Positions 17,479-26,437 are shown, numbered from the stretch's first letter. The stretch is DNA of 61,170 nucleotides from RGIG2206 sp045648425 (GCA_045648425.1 JAZRNV010000150.1:1-61170); one strand, 5' to 3'. Program-made: numbers and translations. Notes: generated by a model not told the origin, from the letters alone.

Positions 17479-17494
17479 ATTGATGTGTTGAATT

Positions 17495-18667
17495 TTATTT
17501 TCTTGCCACTCCGCTTTTTCTTGCGGCTTCTGCTACTGCATCGGCAACGGTGGGAGCAATTCTCTTATCAAAGGCCTTGGGAAGAATATACTCTGCACAA
17601 AGCTCATCATCAGTCACAAGACTTGCAATGGCATAAGAGGCGGCCATTTTCATCTCGTCGTTAATATCACTTGCTCTGACATCAAGAGCGCCGCGGAAAA
17701 TACCGGGGAAAGCAAGCACGTTATTGATTTGATTGGGGAAGTCGGAACGACCTGTGCCAACAACATAAGCTCCACCTGCCAGAGCTTCCTCAGGCATAAT
17801 TTCGGGGACGGGATTGGCCATGGGGAAAACAATTGCTTTTTCTGCCATTGAGGATACCATTTCAGGAGTTACCATCTTGGGAGCAGACACACCGATAAAA
17901 ACATCAGCCCCCTTCATAACATCGGCAAGAGTGCCCCTCTCGCCGTTGGGGTTGGTGATTTCGGCCAGCTCCTTATGAGCATCGCTGAGCTCATCCATAC
18001 CCTTGGCAATGGCACCGAACTTGTCACACATAATCAGATTCTTAAGACCCAGATTCAACAGATGCTTACCGATGGCGGTGCCTGCGGCACCTGCTCCGTT
18101 GATGACGCACTTAATCTCACTGAAGTTCTTTTTAACCAGCTTCAAGGCGTTGAGCATAGCGGCCGCAACAACAATAGCGGTGCCGTGCTGGTCATCGTGA
18201 AAAACAGGGATGTCGCAACGCTCTTTGAGCTTTTTCTCAATTTCAAAGCAACGGGGTGCGGCAATATCTTCAAGATTTATTCCGCCAAAGGAGCCCGAAA
18301 TGTTGTAAATGGTATTAACAATTTCGTCAACATCATTTGAACGAATGCAAAGAGGAAATGCATCCACACCGGCAAACTCTTTAAAGAGCACACACTTGCC
18401 CTCCATAACAGGCATACCTGCCTCGGGGCCTATGTTGCCAAGTCCCAGCACAGCAGAGCCGTCAGTTATAACGCCGATAAGATTCCAGCGGCGGGTTAGC
18501 TCGAAGGATTTGTCATAATCCTTTTCAATTTCAAGACAGGGCTGTGCAACGCCGGGAGTATATGCTACCGACAAATCATCGCTGTTTTCAACCTTAGTTC
18601 TTGAAATAACCTCGATTTTTCCCTGCCACTCATAATGCTTATTTAATGCTTTTTCTTTAATATCCAC
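17495..18667 (-). CDS. NAD(P)-dependent malic enzyme
   Basis: This enzyme converts malate to pyruvate and CO2. The 390-residue short bacterial form shows SVAYTPGVAQPC, GSAVLGLGNIGPEAG, PVMEGKCVLFKEFAGVDAFP, EDIAAPRCFEIE, PVFHDDQHGTAIV (metal-binding Asp pair) and the Rossmann motif NGAGAAGTAIG. It starts with GTG (18665-18667) behind AGGGG, 13 bases after the oxidoreductase gene. Both genes act on malate-type substrates, so the pair probably channels malate to pyruvate or balances NAD(P)H. Confidence 0.96.
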   Translation of the reverse strand: MDIKEKALNKHYEWQGKIEVISRTKVENSDDLSVAYTPGVAQPCLEIEKDYDKSFELTRRWNLIGVITDGSAVLGLGNIGPEAGMPVMEGKCVLFKEFAGVDAFPLCIRSNDVDEIVNTIYNISGSFGGINLEDIAAPRCFEIEKKLKERCDIPVFHDDQHGTAIVVAAAMLNALKLVKKNFSEIKCVINGAGAAGTAIGKHLLNLGLKNLIMCDKFGAIAKGMDELSDAHKELAEITNPNGERGTLADVMKGADVFIGVSAPKMVTPEMVSSMAEKAIVFPMANPVPEIMPEEALAGGAYVVGTGRSDFPNQINNVLAFPGIFRGALDVRASDINDEMKMAASYAIASLVTDDELCAEYILPKAFDKRIAPTVADAVAEAARKSGVARK

Positions 18668-18680
18668 TTTAATTACCCCT

Positions 18681-19799
18681 TTAGTTATATGAGCTTTGTC
18701 TTGCGTTTGAAAAGTCTATATCACCAAGATACTCAACACTATCCATACCAAGATAGTCGCACAAATCTTTCATTTCGGCAACGGTATTTATATTAACCTC
18801 AATGCCGTTTTTCATACGGTCGGCTGAAGCAAATATCTCTTTTTCGCCGTGAGTATAAATGCGTACCTGACCGTCGGCCTTGGGTGCATCACGGAGTTCT
18901 TGGAGGAAGACGGAAAAGCGCTCTTTAAGAGCTTCAGCATCGCCAAACACATTGGGGTCGATTACCATAAAGCCGTGGCAGGTGCCGCCCTTGCCGCCAA
19001 TATGAGTATGGTTGGAGGTAAGACCGCCCGAGAAAATCGAACAGAATATCTCGCACAGCATACCGTAGCCGTAGCCCTTATGACCGCCGAGGGGCTCGGT
19101 ATCACCGCCAAGAGGAACTATACCGCCGCCGTTTTTGCCCACAATGTTTTTCAGCACACGGCCTGCATCACTGCAGGGCTGACCGTTCTCATCGAGAGCC
19201 CAGCCATCAGGCAGGGGCTTTGCGAGCTTGTTGTAAATTTCAAGCTTACCACGGGTAACAACGGTGGTTGATGAGTCAAAAAAGAAGGGATAGGGCTCGG
19301 CAGGCATTGAAATTGCAATGGGATTGGAGCCCAGCATTGCCTTACGAGCATAGGTGGGCACCATTATGGCCTCGGAGTTGGTCATCGCAAAGCCCACAAG
19401 ACCCTGGTCGCAAGCCATTTTTGCATAGTAGCCCGCAATACCGAAGTGATTGGAGTTTTTTACGCTGACAACCGCCATGCCACTCTTTTTGGCCTTTTCA
19501 ATGGCTATATTCATTGCCTCGATAGAAATAAGCTGACCCATTCCGTCGTGGCCGTCAATAACCGCAGAAACGGGAGTTTCAAAAATGATTTCGGGCTTGG
19601 CATCCACGTGAATTAGTCCCTTTTCTATGCCTTTATGATAACGCACAAGGCGCTGCATACCGTGAGACTCTATACCGTAGACGTCTGACAAAAGCAAAAC
19701 ATCGGTGATTTTTGCTGCCTCATCATCGGTAAAGCCGAATTTTACAAAAGCATCACAGCAAAATCTCTTTAACTGTTCGTAAGTATATTTAATGTACAT
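18681..19799 (-). CDS. Malate/L-lactate dehydrogenase-type oxidoreductase (Ldh_2 family)
   Basis: The 372 residues match the NAD(P)-dependent Ldh_2/YlbC/AllD family: GIESHGMQRLVRYH near the N-terminus, VVSVKNSNHFGIAGYYA (conserved His of the active site), TNSEAIMVPT and GGHKGYGYG. Members oxidise malate, lactate, ureidoglycolate or sulfolactate. Malate is favoured here because a malic enzyme gene follows 13 bases downstream. AAGGAGG lies just before the ATG. It is the first gene of a two-gene operon. Confidence 0.92.
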   Translation of the reverse strand: MYIKYTYEQLKRFCCDAFVKFGFTDDEAAKITDVLLLSDVYGIESHGMQRLVRYHKGIEKGLIHVDAKPEIIFETPVSAVIDGHDGMGQLISIEAMNIAIEKAKKSGMAVVSVKNSNHFGIAGYYAKMACDQGLVGFAMTNSEAIMVPTYARKAMLGSNPIAISMPAEPYPFFFDSSTTVVTRGKLEIYNKLAKPLPDGWALDENGQPCSDAGRVLKNIVGKNGGGIVPLGGDTEPLGGHKGYGYGMLCEIFCSIFSGGLTSNHTHIGGKGGTCHGFMVIDPNVFGDAEALKERFSVFLQELRDAPKADGQVRIYTHGEKEIFASADRMKNGIEVNINTVAEMKDLCDYLGMDSVEYLGDIDFSNARQSSYN

Positions 19800-19832
19800 A
19801 TTTTGACCTCCTTTATTGTTTACACACTATAT

Positions 19833-19861
19833 AAGGTATAATAAAACTGCTGTTTTGTCAA
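19833..19861 (-). promoter_or_regulatory. Probable promoter of the malate oxidoreductase-malic enzyme operon
   Basis: The minus strand has a perfect TTGACA (19856-19861). At 17-base spacing the -10 is TACCTT (19833-19838), a weak match; TATACC two bases closer is an alternative. The poor -10 suggests activator dependence or weak basal activity. Confidence 0.5.
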
Positions 19862-19906
19862 GTGAACATATAATAACATAAGTGTTATTTGCCCAAAAAC
19901 ATATAA

Positions 19907-19944
19907 AAACTGCCCAAATGCCAAGCAGAGCATTTGAGCAGTTT
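19907..19944. terminator. Terminator of the four-gene surface-protein operon
   Basis: Fifteen-base arms (19907-19921 and 19930-19944) pair with one mismatch. On the minus strand they are followed by a T-rich run. It lies 3 bases after the stop of the 850-residue gene. Confidence 0.85.
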
Positions 19945-19947
19945 CGG

Positions 19948-22500
19948 TTATTTAAAATCGGGAGCCAAGGGTTTGCAAGGGGTACCGCCGCCACCTATGG
20001 AGGTGGGGCTGTTGTTGGTAACAATGTAAAGACTTTGAATGAGAGCCAAAGAGTCTTGGTAATAGGCGTCATTTCGATTTCTGTTAGTGTTAAGATTTAT
20101 GCCGTATTTCATCTGCACTTCATCTTCTACACCGGTCTCAGCACTGAAGGCATAGCTATCCCAGGCCGAATCATCAACAATGTAACAGCCGTAGTTTTGC
20201 AAAGCATAAAACAACTTTTTGCCAACCTCGGTTTTAAGCCCAAGTGCTTCGGGTGTTACGTCTTGCGGAATAGTGAGCAAAGTACCCATTCGCAGGTTGG
20301 GATTGGTACCGCCGTAGGCATTGCCACCTGACGTAGCATAGCTGTCATGACGGTCGGCAGGCCAAATGTAGCCCTTCTGTGTATTATAGTCATAATAGGC
20401 ATACTTTTTGCACCAAAAGTTAAGTTTAAGTGCGTGACGAATAGGTTCATCAGAGGTAAGCTCGCCCTTGCGGATAGATCCACCTATAGCAGATAGTCCG
20501 CTTCCGTAGTGGGTACCTTTTATGCCTGCGCCGTATATATCCTGGTCCTCGGAGTGAAGATAACCTACAATTCTGGCGTTGCCTGTTTCAAGTCGGCAGG
20601 TGGGCTCAAGCTGACGGATAGTTCGTCCGTCGGGCATAAGAAATGCCGCACAGTTGTTAGGCGTGCTGCCCTGTCTGGCATCAGCAAGGTAAAAATCAGC
20701 AGGCACCTGCATAGTGCCAAGTTTTCTGTTTCCGGGCCATCGGGTTTGCCAACTGGAAGGTGCATAAACATCAACCGTCGGTGATCCTGCAGGCACTTTT
20801 ACGTGATATTCTTCGTCAATGGATATACTGTAGGCGCTTTGGAAATTCGCCTTTTGAAGTATAGCATCGGAGCCGATAGGCATATTCCAAATGGAGGTTG
20901 CCGCAAAGGGCCACAGCCACGGGTCGCGGGTGCCGCTGTATTTTTCATATTCACCGTCAAGGACTGTGTCGTATCCACCGTTTTTATCAACAAAAACTAG
21001 GCCATGGTTGCTTGCATATATTTCTACGTGGCCACCTTTGATGCCGGTGAGTTTAAGGGTTGCAGCGCATCCGTCAAAGGCGTTTGAGGCAATTTTTGCC
21101 TCTTGCCCGTTAGAGGAACCCCACATCATTGCATCGTTCTCAAAATATACCTTTTGGAGTGCGGTGCATCCGTTAAATGCATTAGAACGAATGCGGCACA
21201 TATTTTGGGTAAAATCGAATCTTGTCAAGGCGGTGCAATTCATAAAAGTGCAGGGGTTAAGCATTGACACCCCTTCGGTATAGTCAACCTCTGCAAGATT
21301 TGTACAGTTCATAAACACTTCGTAGCCGGTCTTTGTAACTGTATCGGGCACTACAACGGACGTTAGTCCACTTCCCTTGAAAGCACGATTTTCAATATTA
21401 GTTACAGTTGTAGGAATAGTTACCTGCTTAAGCGCAGTACAGTTGTAAAATGTAAGAGCGCCAAGATTGGTAAGTCCTTCGTTAAGCTTAACCTCTTCAA
21501 GACGGTTACAAACATAAAAAAGCTCATAACCAACTTTTTTTACATTCTTACCGAATTTAGCGGTAGTAACATAGTTAAGACCTCTGAACAGGCGGTTACC
21601 TAAATAGGTTATTTCATCACCTACAACAACGCCGGTTATCTTGGTACGATAACCAAGCCAAGGCACTGTGTTGCCGACGTTTGCATAGTTATAAGTTTCA
21701 CCGCTGCCGATAATATATAAGGTGCCCGTTGCCTCGTCAAATGCCCATTTTGCATTGTCGCCACAAGCACCGCCGGGCATATCGGATGTGTCGGGTATAT
21801 TTGTATCAACGGCAAGATTTACATAACTGTAAGTGCAGTTGAAGCCCCAACTGTTGTTGTGGTAAAGCGAAACGCTTGCATTTGAAAGATCTATCAACCC
21901 TTCAGCATCTGTATAGGTAATTGTAAACACATTATTGTCATCATGATGTTTTGCATAGGTAAGCTTTTTGCTTCTTGCGTCGTATTTTACGGTGTATCTG
22001 ATATCAAAAGAAGATTCACCTGTTGAATCATCCCTCAACCAATTTGCAATATCGACAGATGAGTTGTATGCAATTATAGCGCCACCGTTCGCCTTAACGA
22101 CACCATCAACTAAGATTACAGGTTTAACATACCTATCCATAGCAACGGTTATATTGCCGATTTTTACACCGGCATAATAAGACCCGTCGTATATATTATT
22201 ATAGCTTTTTCTACCCTGTGCAGAATAAGAAAATTCAAACCCGTTTGACAAATTATATTTGTCTTTATAGGTAACGATAGAATCTTTATTATTATTGTCG
22301 CGTGTTGTTGACAAGCCGTTGCTGTCAAAGGTTGGTGTTCCGTTTGTGCCTTTCCAATCGGATGAAACAAAATTAGCACCTTGATAAGAAAAAAGTTGTT
22401 CAAATTTCCCTTCTTCTGCAAATGACACCACCGGTAGCCCTACAACAAGCAGAACAACCGTTGCAACTAATGCTATTAACTTGCGAACGCCTATGTTCAT
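19948..22500 (-). CDS. Copy A: exported mosaic protein with N-terminal surface domain, BspA-type leucine-rich repeats and the four-copy family domain
   Basis: The 850-residue protein has a Sec signal peptide ending VVSFA-EEG and no lipobox. Residues about 35-232 are homologous to the first domain of the 5904-8003 surface protein (TYKDKYNL, YAGVKIGNITV, YVKPVILVDG). Residues about 245-510 form BspA/LRR_5 repeats (FYNCTALKQVTIP, AFKGSGLTSVVVPDTV, FMNCTALTRFDF, AFNGCTALQKVYF). From about 521 to the end is the domain shared with the next three genes, most like copy B (PADFYLADAR, RLETGNARIVG, NNSPTSIGGGG). No sortase signal is visible, so anchoring is unknown. It is last in the operon. Function is unknown; adhesion or glycan binding is a guess from the repeats. 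Confidence 0.85.
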   Translation of the reverse strand: MNIGVRKLIALVATVVLLVVGLPVVSFAEEGKFEQLFSYQGANFVSSDWKGTNGTPTFDSNGLSTTRDNNNKDSIVTYKDKYNLSNGFEFSYSAQGRKSYNNIYDGSYYAGVKIGNITVAMDRYVKPVILVDGVVKANGGAIIAYNSSVDIANWLRDDSTGESSFDIRYTVKYDARSKKLTYAKHHDDNNVFTITYTDAEGLIDLSNASVSLYHNNSWGFNCTYSYVNLAVDTNIPDTSDMPGGACGDNAKWAFDEATGTLYIIGSGETYNYANVGNTVPWLGYRTKITGVVVGDEITYLGNRLFRGLNYVTTAKFGKNVKKVGYELFYVCNRLEEVKLNEGLTNLGALTFYNCTALKQVTIPTTVTNIENRAFKGSGLTSVVVPDTVTKTGYEVFMNCTNLAEVDYTEGVSMLNPCTFMNCTALTRFDFTQNMCRIRSNAFNGCTALQKVYFENDAMMWGSSNGQEAKIASNAFDGCAATLKLTGIKGGHVEIYASNHGLVFVDKNGGYDTVLDGEYEKYSGTRDPWLWPFAATSIWNMPIGSDAILQKANFQSAYSISIDEEYHVKVPAGSPTVDVYAPSSWQTRWPGNRKLGTMQVPADFYLADARQGSTPNNCAAFLMPDGRTIRQLEPTCRLETGNARIVGYLHSEDQDIYGAGIKGTHYGSGLSAIGGSIRKGELTSDEPIRHALKLNFWCKKYAYYDYNTQKGYIWPADRHDSYATSGGNAYGGTNPNLRMGTLLTIPQDVTPEALGLKTEVGKKLFYALQNYGCYIVDDSAWDSYAFSAETGVEDEVQMKYGINLNTNRNRNDAYYQDSLALIQSLYIVTNNSPTSIGGGGTPCKPLAPDFK

Positions 22501-22522
22501 AATCCATCTCCAGTTTCAATAA

Positions 22523-23803
22523 TCATTTAAAATCGGGAGCCAAGGGCTTGCAAGGGGTGCCGCCGCCACCTATGGAGGTGGGGCTGTTGTTGGTAACAAT
22601 GTAAAGACTTTGAATGAGTTTCATAGAATCCTGATAGTACGAGTCGCTCTTGTTGTTGGTATTAAGGTTTATGCCGTATTTTGCCTGCACCTCGTCAACC
22701 ACTCCGGCCTCGGCGCTCCAAGCATAGCAGCTCCAAGCAGAGTCGTCAACGATATAGCAGCCGTAATTCTGAAGGGCATAAAAAAGCTTTTTACCCACTG
22801 CGGTTTTAATTCCGAGACTTTCTGCAGTTACGTTTTTGGGAATTGTGAGCAAGGTGCCCATTTTAAGATTAGGATTGGTACCGCCGTAGGCATTGCCACC
22901 CGAGGTAGCATAGCTGTCATTACGGTCGGCAGGCCACATATAACCCTTCTGTGTGCTGTAATCGTAATTAACGTATTTTTTGCACCATACGTTAAGCTTG
23001 ATGGCGTGCTTGATGGGCTCGTTTGAAGTAAGCTCACCCTTGCGGATAGAGCCGCCGATGGCAGAAAGGCCGCTTCCGTAGTGGGTGCCCAGTATGCCGT
23101 CGCCGTATATATCCTGGTCCTCGCTGTGGAGCCAGCCAACAATACGGGCGTTGCCTGTTTCAAGTCGGCAGGTGGGCTCAAGCTGTTTTATCGTTCTGCC
23201 GTCGGGCATAAGAAATGCCGCACAGTTGTTAGGCGTGCTATTCTGCCTTGCATCAGCAAGGTAAAAATCAGCAGGCACCTGCATAGTGCCAAGTTTTCTG
23301 TCTCCGGGCCAGCGGGTTTGCCAACTGGAGGGTGAATAAACATCAACCGTCGGTGATCCTGCAGGCACCTTCACCAGATATTCATCGTCAATAGAAATAT
23401 AATTCTCTTCTCCAAAGTTGGCCTTTTGAAGCTTGGCGCCCGATCCGATAGGCATATTCCAAATAGATGTTGCCGCAAAGGGCCAAAGCCACGGGTCGCG
23501 GGTGCCGCTGTATTTGGTTGCCCCTGCAGGAGCATTACCGTCAGCTGGCTTGGTGGACATAGTTGTAGAATTTACCTGCGAATTAGAGCCATTCGACGAT
23601 TGAGGAGACGAAGGGAGTGATGAGTTTTTTGAATTAGACCTTGAAGATGTGTCAGACGAATAAAAATCAGGTCTCATCCAAGGGGGCACATAGCTTGAAG
23701 TATTGTTTTGGCTTGAGGTAGCCGTTTCTCCTCCTGCTGAGCAGGACGCAAAAACAGTCAGACACAAAATTAACGCTATAACGCTTAAAGCAATCTTTTT
23801 CAT
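22523..23803 (-). CDS. Copy B: lipoprotein of the four-copy family
   Basis: The 426 residues comprise a lipoprotein signal (FASC near residue 20), a Ser/Asn/Thr-rich linker with PPWMRPDFYSS (about 24-97), and the family domain from YSGTRDPWLWPF (about 98) to the invariant SIGGGGTPCKPLAPDFK end. The signal, linker and first part of the domain are nearly identical to copy C, while the rest follows copy A. This copy has ADRNDSYA where A and D have His in place of Asn, so that His is not essential. AAAGGA stands 9 bases before the ATG. I do not recognise a named family. An exposed, membrane-tethered role is supported only by the lipobox. Confidence 0.85.
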   Translation of the reverse strand: MKKIALSVIALILCLTVFASCSAGGETATSSQNNTSSYVPPWMRPDFYSSDTSSRSNSKNSSLPSSPQSSNGSNSQVNSTTMSTKPADGNAPAGATKYSGTRDPWLWPFAATSIWNMPIGSGAKLQKANFGEENYISIDDEYLVKVPAGSPTVDVYSPSSWQTRWPGDRKLGTMQVPADFYLADARQNSTPNNCAAFLMPDGRTIKQLEPTCRLETGNARIVGWLHSEDQDIYGDGILGTHYGSGLSAIGGSIRKGELTSNEPIKHAIKLNVWCKKYVNYDYSTQKGYMWPADRNDSYATSGGNAYGGTNPNLKMGTLLTIPKNVTAESLGIKTAVGKKLFYALQNYGCYIVDDSAWSCYAWSAEAGVVDEVQAKYGINLNTNNKSDSYYQDSMKLIQSLYIVTNNSPTSIGGGGTPCKPLAPDFK

Positions 23804-23821
23804 TGTGAAACATCCTTTCGA

Positions 23822-25069
23822 TTATTTAAAATCGGGAGCCAGGGGTTTGCAAGGAGTACCGCCGCCACCAATGGAGTTAGGGCCGTTGTTGGTGACAATG
23901 TAAAGGTTCTTGATAAGCTTAAGGTTATCATCACGATATGCTTGGTTTTCGGTGGTGCTGGCATAGGTGCGATAGCCGTATTTTGCCTGCACCTCGGCAT
24001 CTACACCATCCTCCATACTCCAGTCGTAGCAGCTCCAGCCGGAGTTGTCGACTATGTAGCAGCCGTAATTCTGAAGGGCATAGAAAAGCTTTTTGCCCAC
24101 CTCGGTTTTAAGGCCAAGACTTTCGGCTGTAATATTTTTAGGTATAGTAAGTAAGCTGCCCATACGCAAATTGGGATTGGTGCCACCGTAGGCCTGATCA
24201 CCCGAAACAGCACTGGAATCGTGAGTAGTGGCAGGCCACACATAGCCCTTGTTTGCGGCGCGGTCATAATAAAGATATTTTTTACCCCACACGTTAAGCT
24301 TTAGGGCATGCTTGATGGGTTCTGAAGAGGTTAACTCTCCTTTGCGGATGGAGCCGCCGATGGCAGACAAACTGGCGCCCCAATGAGAGCCGCCCATACC
24401 GTCGCCGTAAATATCAACATCGCTGTGAAGCCAACCGACTATCTGCTTGCCTTTTTCGACGCGACAGCAGGGCTCCAGCTGTTTAAGGGTTCTGCCGTCA
24501 GGCATAAGAAAGGTTGCACAGTTGTTGGGAGTGCTGTTGCCCTGGGCATCGGCCAATATAAAGTCGTAGGGCACGTGCATCTGTCCCTGGAATTTGTCAC
24601 CGGGCCAACGCTGACCCCAAGATGAGGGGGAATAAACATTTACAATAGGGTCGCTGCTTTTGGTTTTGATCATATACTCGGTATCGACGCCTATCCAGTA
24701 TTCATCGTTAAAGTTGGCCTTTTGAAGCTTGGCGCCCGATCCGATGGGCATATTCCAAATGGAGGTTGCTGCAAAGGGCCAAAGCCACGGGTCGCGGGTG
24801 CCGCTGTATTTGGTTGCCCCTGCAGGAGCGTTGCCGTCAGCGGGCTTGGTGGACATAGTTGTAGAATTTACCGCCGTATTTGATGAAGCATTGGTTGACG
24901 GCGTTTTATTCGAGTTAACATTTGAAGTGTAAAAATCAGATCTCATCCAAGGGGGCACATAGCTTGAAGTATTGTTTTGGCTTGAGGTAGCCGTTTCCCC
25001 TGCTGAGCAGGACGCGAAAACAGACAGACACAAAACAACTGCTATAACGCTTAAAGCTATCTTTTTCAA
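23822..25069 (-). CDS. Copy C: lipoprotein of the four-copy family (TTG start)
   Basis: This 415-residue paralogue has signal and lipobox FASC as in copy B, a shorter linker (PPWMRSDFYTS), then the family domain. Its first 30 or so domain residues match B (PIGSGAKLQKANF), but the rest matches copy D (CCRVEKGKQIVG, NNGPNSIGGGG). The codon aligned with the ATG of copy B is TTG (25067-25069), with the same AAAGGA site 9 bases upstream, so the start has changed by one base. It diverges most within the domain (GSHWGASLSA, WPATTHDSS), so it may bind something different. It lies 18 bases from each neighbour. Confidence 0.83.
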   Translation of the reverse strand: MKKIALSVIAVVLCLSVFASCSAGETATSSQNNTSSYVPPWMRSDFYTSNVNSNKTPSTNASSNTAVNSTTMSTKPADGNAPAGATKYSGTRDPWLWPFAATSIWNMPIGSGAKLQKANFNDEYWIGVDTEYMIKTKSSDPIVNVYSPSSWGQRWPGDKFQGQMHVPYDFILADAQGNSTPNNCATFLMPDGRTLKQLEPCCRVEKGKQIVGWLHSDVDIYGDGMGGSHWGASLSAIGGSIRKGELTSSEPIKHALKLNVWGKKYLYYDRAANKGYVWPATTHDSSAVSGDQAYGGTNPNLRMGSLLTIPKNITAESLGLKTEVGKKLFYALQNYGCYIVDNSGWSCYDWSMEDGVDAEVQAKYGYRTYASTTENQAYRDDNLKLIKNLYIVTNNGPNSIGGGGTPCKPLAPDFK

Positions 25070-25087
25070 TGTGAAACATCCTTTCGA

Positions 25088-26368
25088 TTATTTAAAATCG
25101 GGAGCCAGGGGCTTGCAAGGAGTGCCGCCGCCACCAATGGAGTTAGGACCGTTGTTGGTGACAATGTAAAGATTTTTAAAAAGCGCCATTGAATCCTTAT
25201 AATAGTCATTGTTCTGGTTACGGGTTGCCTTCAAATTGAAGCCGTATTTTGTCTGCACCTCTTCTACCACTCCGCTTTCGGCGCTCCAGGCGTAAACATC
25301 GGTGGCCGAATCGTCAACGATGTAGCAGCCGTAGTTTTGCAGAGCGTAGAAAAGTTTTTTACCCACTTCAGTTTTAAGGCCTATGCTTTCGGCTGTAATG
25401 TTCTTAGGGATAGTGAGCAGGGTGCCCATTCTCAACTCGCTCATTTTGCCGCCATATTTGCGACCGTCACCATCCTTATTGGCGTAGCTGTCGTGGCGGT
25501 CGGCAGGCCAAATATACCCCTTTTGGGTGGACTTATCAAAATATATGTATTTGCTGGCCTGAACGTTAAGCTTTAGGGCGTGGCGAATGGGTTCGCTTGA
25601 GGTAAGCTCTCCCTTGCGGATGGAGCCGCCAAAGGCAGACAGACCGCTTCCGTAGTGGGTGCCCTGGATGCCGGGGCCGTAGATATCAATATCAAATTTG
25701 CACTTGTGACCCACTATCTGCTTGCCCTTTTCGACGCGACAGCAGGGCTCCAATTGAATTATGGAGCGTCCGTCGGGCTGAATGAAGGTGGCGCAGTTGT
25801 TGGGTGAGTTGCTGCCCTGGGCATCAGCCAGGGTGAAATCGTAAGGCACCTGCATAGTGCCAAGCAGACGGTTGCCCGGCCAGCGATTTTTAAAGGAATT
25901 TGGGGTATAAAGCTCAACCACAGGGTCGCTTGCCTTAACCTGAATTACATACTCAGTATCGGTTGTAACAGCACGCTCGGCCTCAAAACCGGCTTTTTTG
26001 AGCACAGCGCCCGAGCCGATAGGCATATTCCAAATTGAAGTAGCGGCAAAGGGCCAGTAGTAAGGGTCGCGGGTGCCGCTGTATTTTTCATACCCTGCAG
26101 GTGCGTTGCCGGTGGATTTATCCGGCTTACCGGAGGTGCCGCTGACAGCGGAGCTTACGTTTGAGGACAAGGTTGATGACAGGTTGTCGGACTGCTCGGC
26201 AGACGAGGCTTTGTCAGACGAAGCAGAGGCGCCGTCTTCACTCGATACGCCAGAGCTTGTGGCGGCAGATGCTTTTGAAGAAACCACTTGCTGTGCCGCA
26301 GAGCAAGAAGACAAAAGGGTTATTGCCAAAACTAATGCGAACAAATTTAAAAATTTTGTTTTCATCAC
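25088..26368 (-). CDS. Copy D: lipoprotein of the four-copy family, first gene of the operon
   Basis: The 426 residues begin with a different lipoprotein signal (LLSC at about 22) and a long Ser/Ala-rich linker (about 23-95). The family domain follows, with RDPYYWPFAATSIWNMPIG, GTHYGSGLSAFGGSIRKGEL, IRHALKLN, GYIWPADRHDSYA and the invariant C-terminus. Four Cys are common to all copies (NNC, the Cys before Arg in CCR/TCR, YGC, TPC), suggesting two disulfides in an exported protein. The gene follows the only promoter seen for the cluster. No recognised enzyme motif is present. Confidence 0.85.
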   Translation of the reverse strand: MMKTKFLNLFALVLAITLLSSCSAAQQVVSSKASAATSSGVSSEDGASASSDKASSAEQSDNLSSTLSSNVSSAVSGTSGKPDKSTGNAPAGYEKYSGTRDPYYWPFAATSIWNMPIGSGAVLKKAGFEAERAVTTDTEYVIQVKASDPVVELYTPNSFKNRWPGNRLLGTMQVPYDFTLADAQGSNSPNNCATFIQPDGRSIIQLEPCCRVEKGKQIVGHKCKFDIDIYGPGIQGTHYGSGLSAFGGSIRKGELTSSEPIRHALKLNVQASKYIYFDKSTQKGYIWPADRHDSYANKDGDGRKYGGKMSELRMGTLLTIPKNITAESIGLKTEVGKKLFYALQNYGCYIVDDSATDVYAWSAESGVVEEVQTKYGFNLKATRNQNNDYYKDSMALFKNLYIVTNNGPNSIGGGGTPCKPLAPDFK

Positions 26369-26392
26369 AGTTTCTCCTTTTTTAGTTGTGGG

Positions 26393-26422
26393 ATTATACC
26401 ATTAAAAGAGAAGTGAATTCAA
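26393..26422 (-). promoter_or_regulatory. Promoter of the four-gene surface-protein operon
   Basis: Minus-strand TTGAAT (26417-26422) and a perfect TATAAT (26393-26398) lie 18 bases apart, 24 bases before copy D. Intergenic gaps of 18-22 bases further down leave no room for other promoters, so this one probably drives all four genes. Confidence 0.8.
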
Positions 26423-26437
26423 CCATAATTTTGTTAA

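Noticed and set aside
20896..25113. Repeated DNA in the four-copy operon as a transposon or CRISPR-like array
   Set aside because: The repeats are coding, in frame and of gene length; there are no spacers, inverted ends or transposase.
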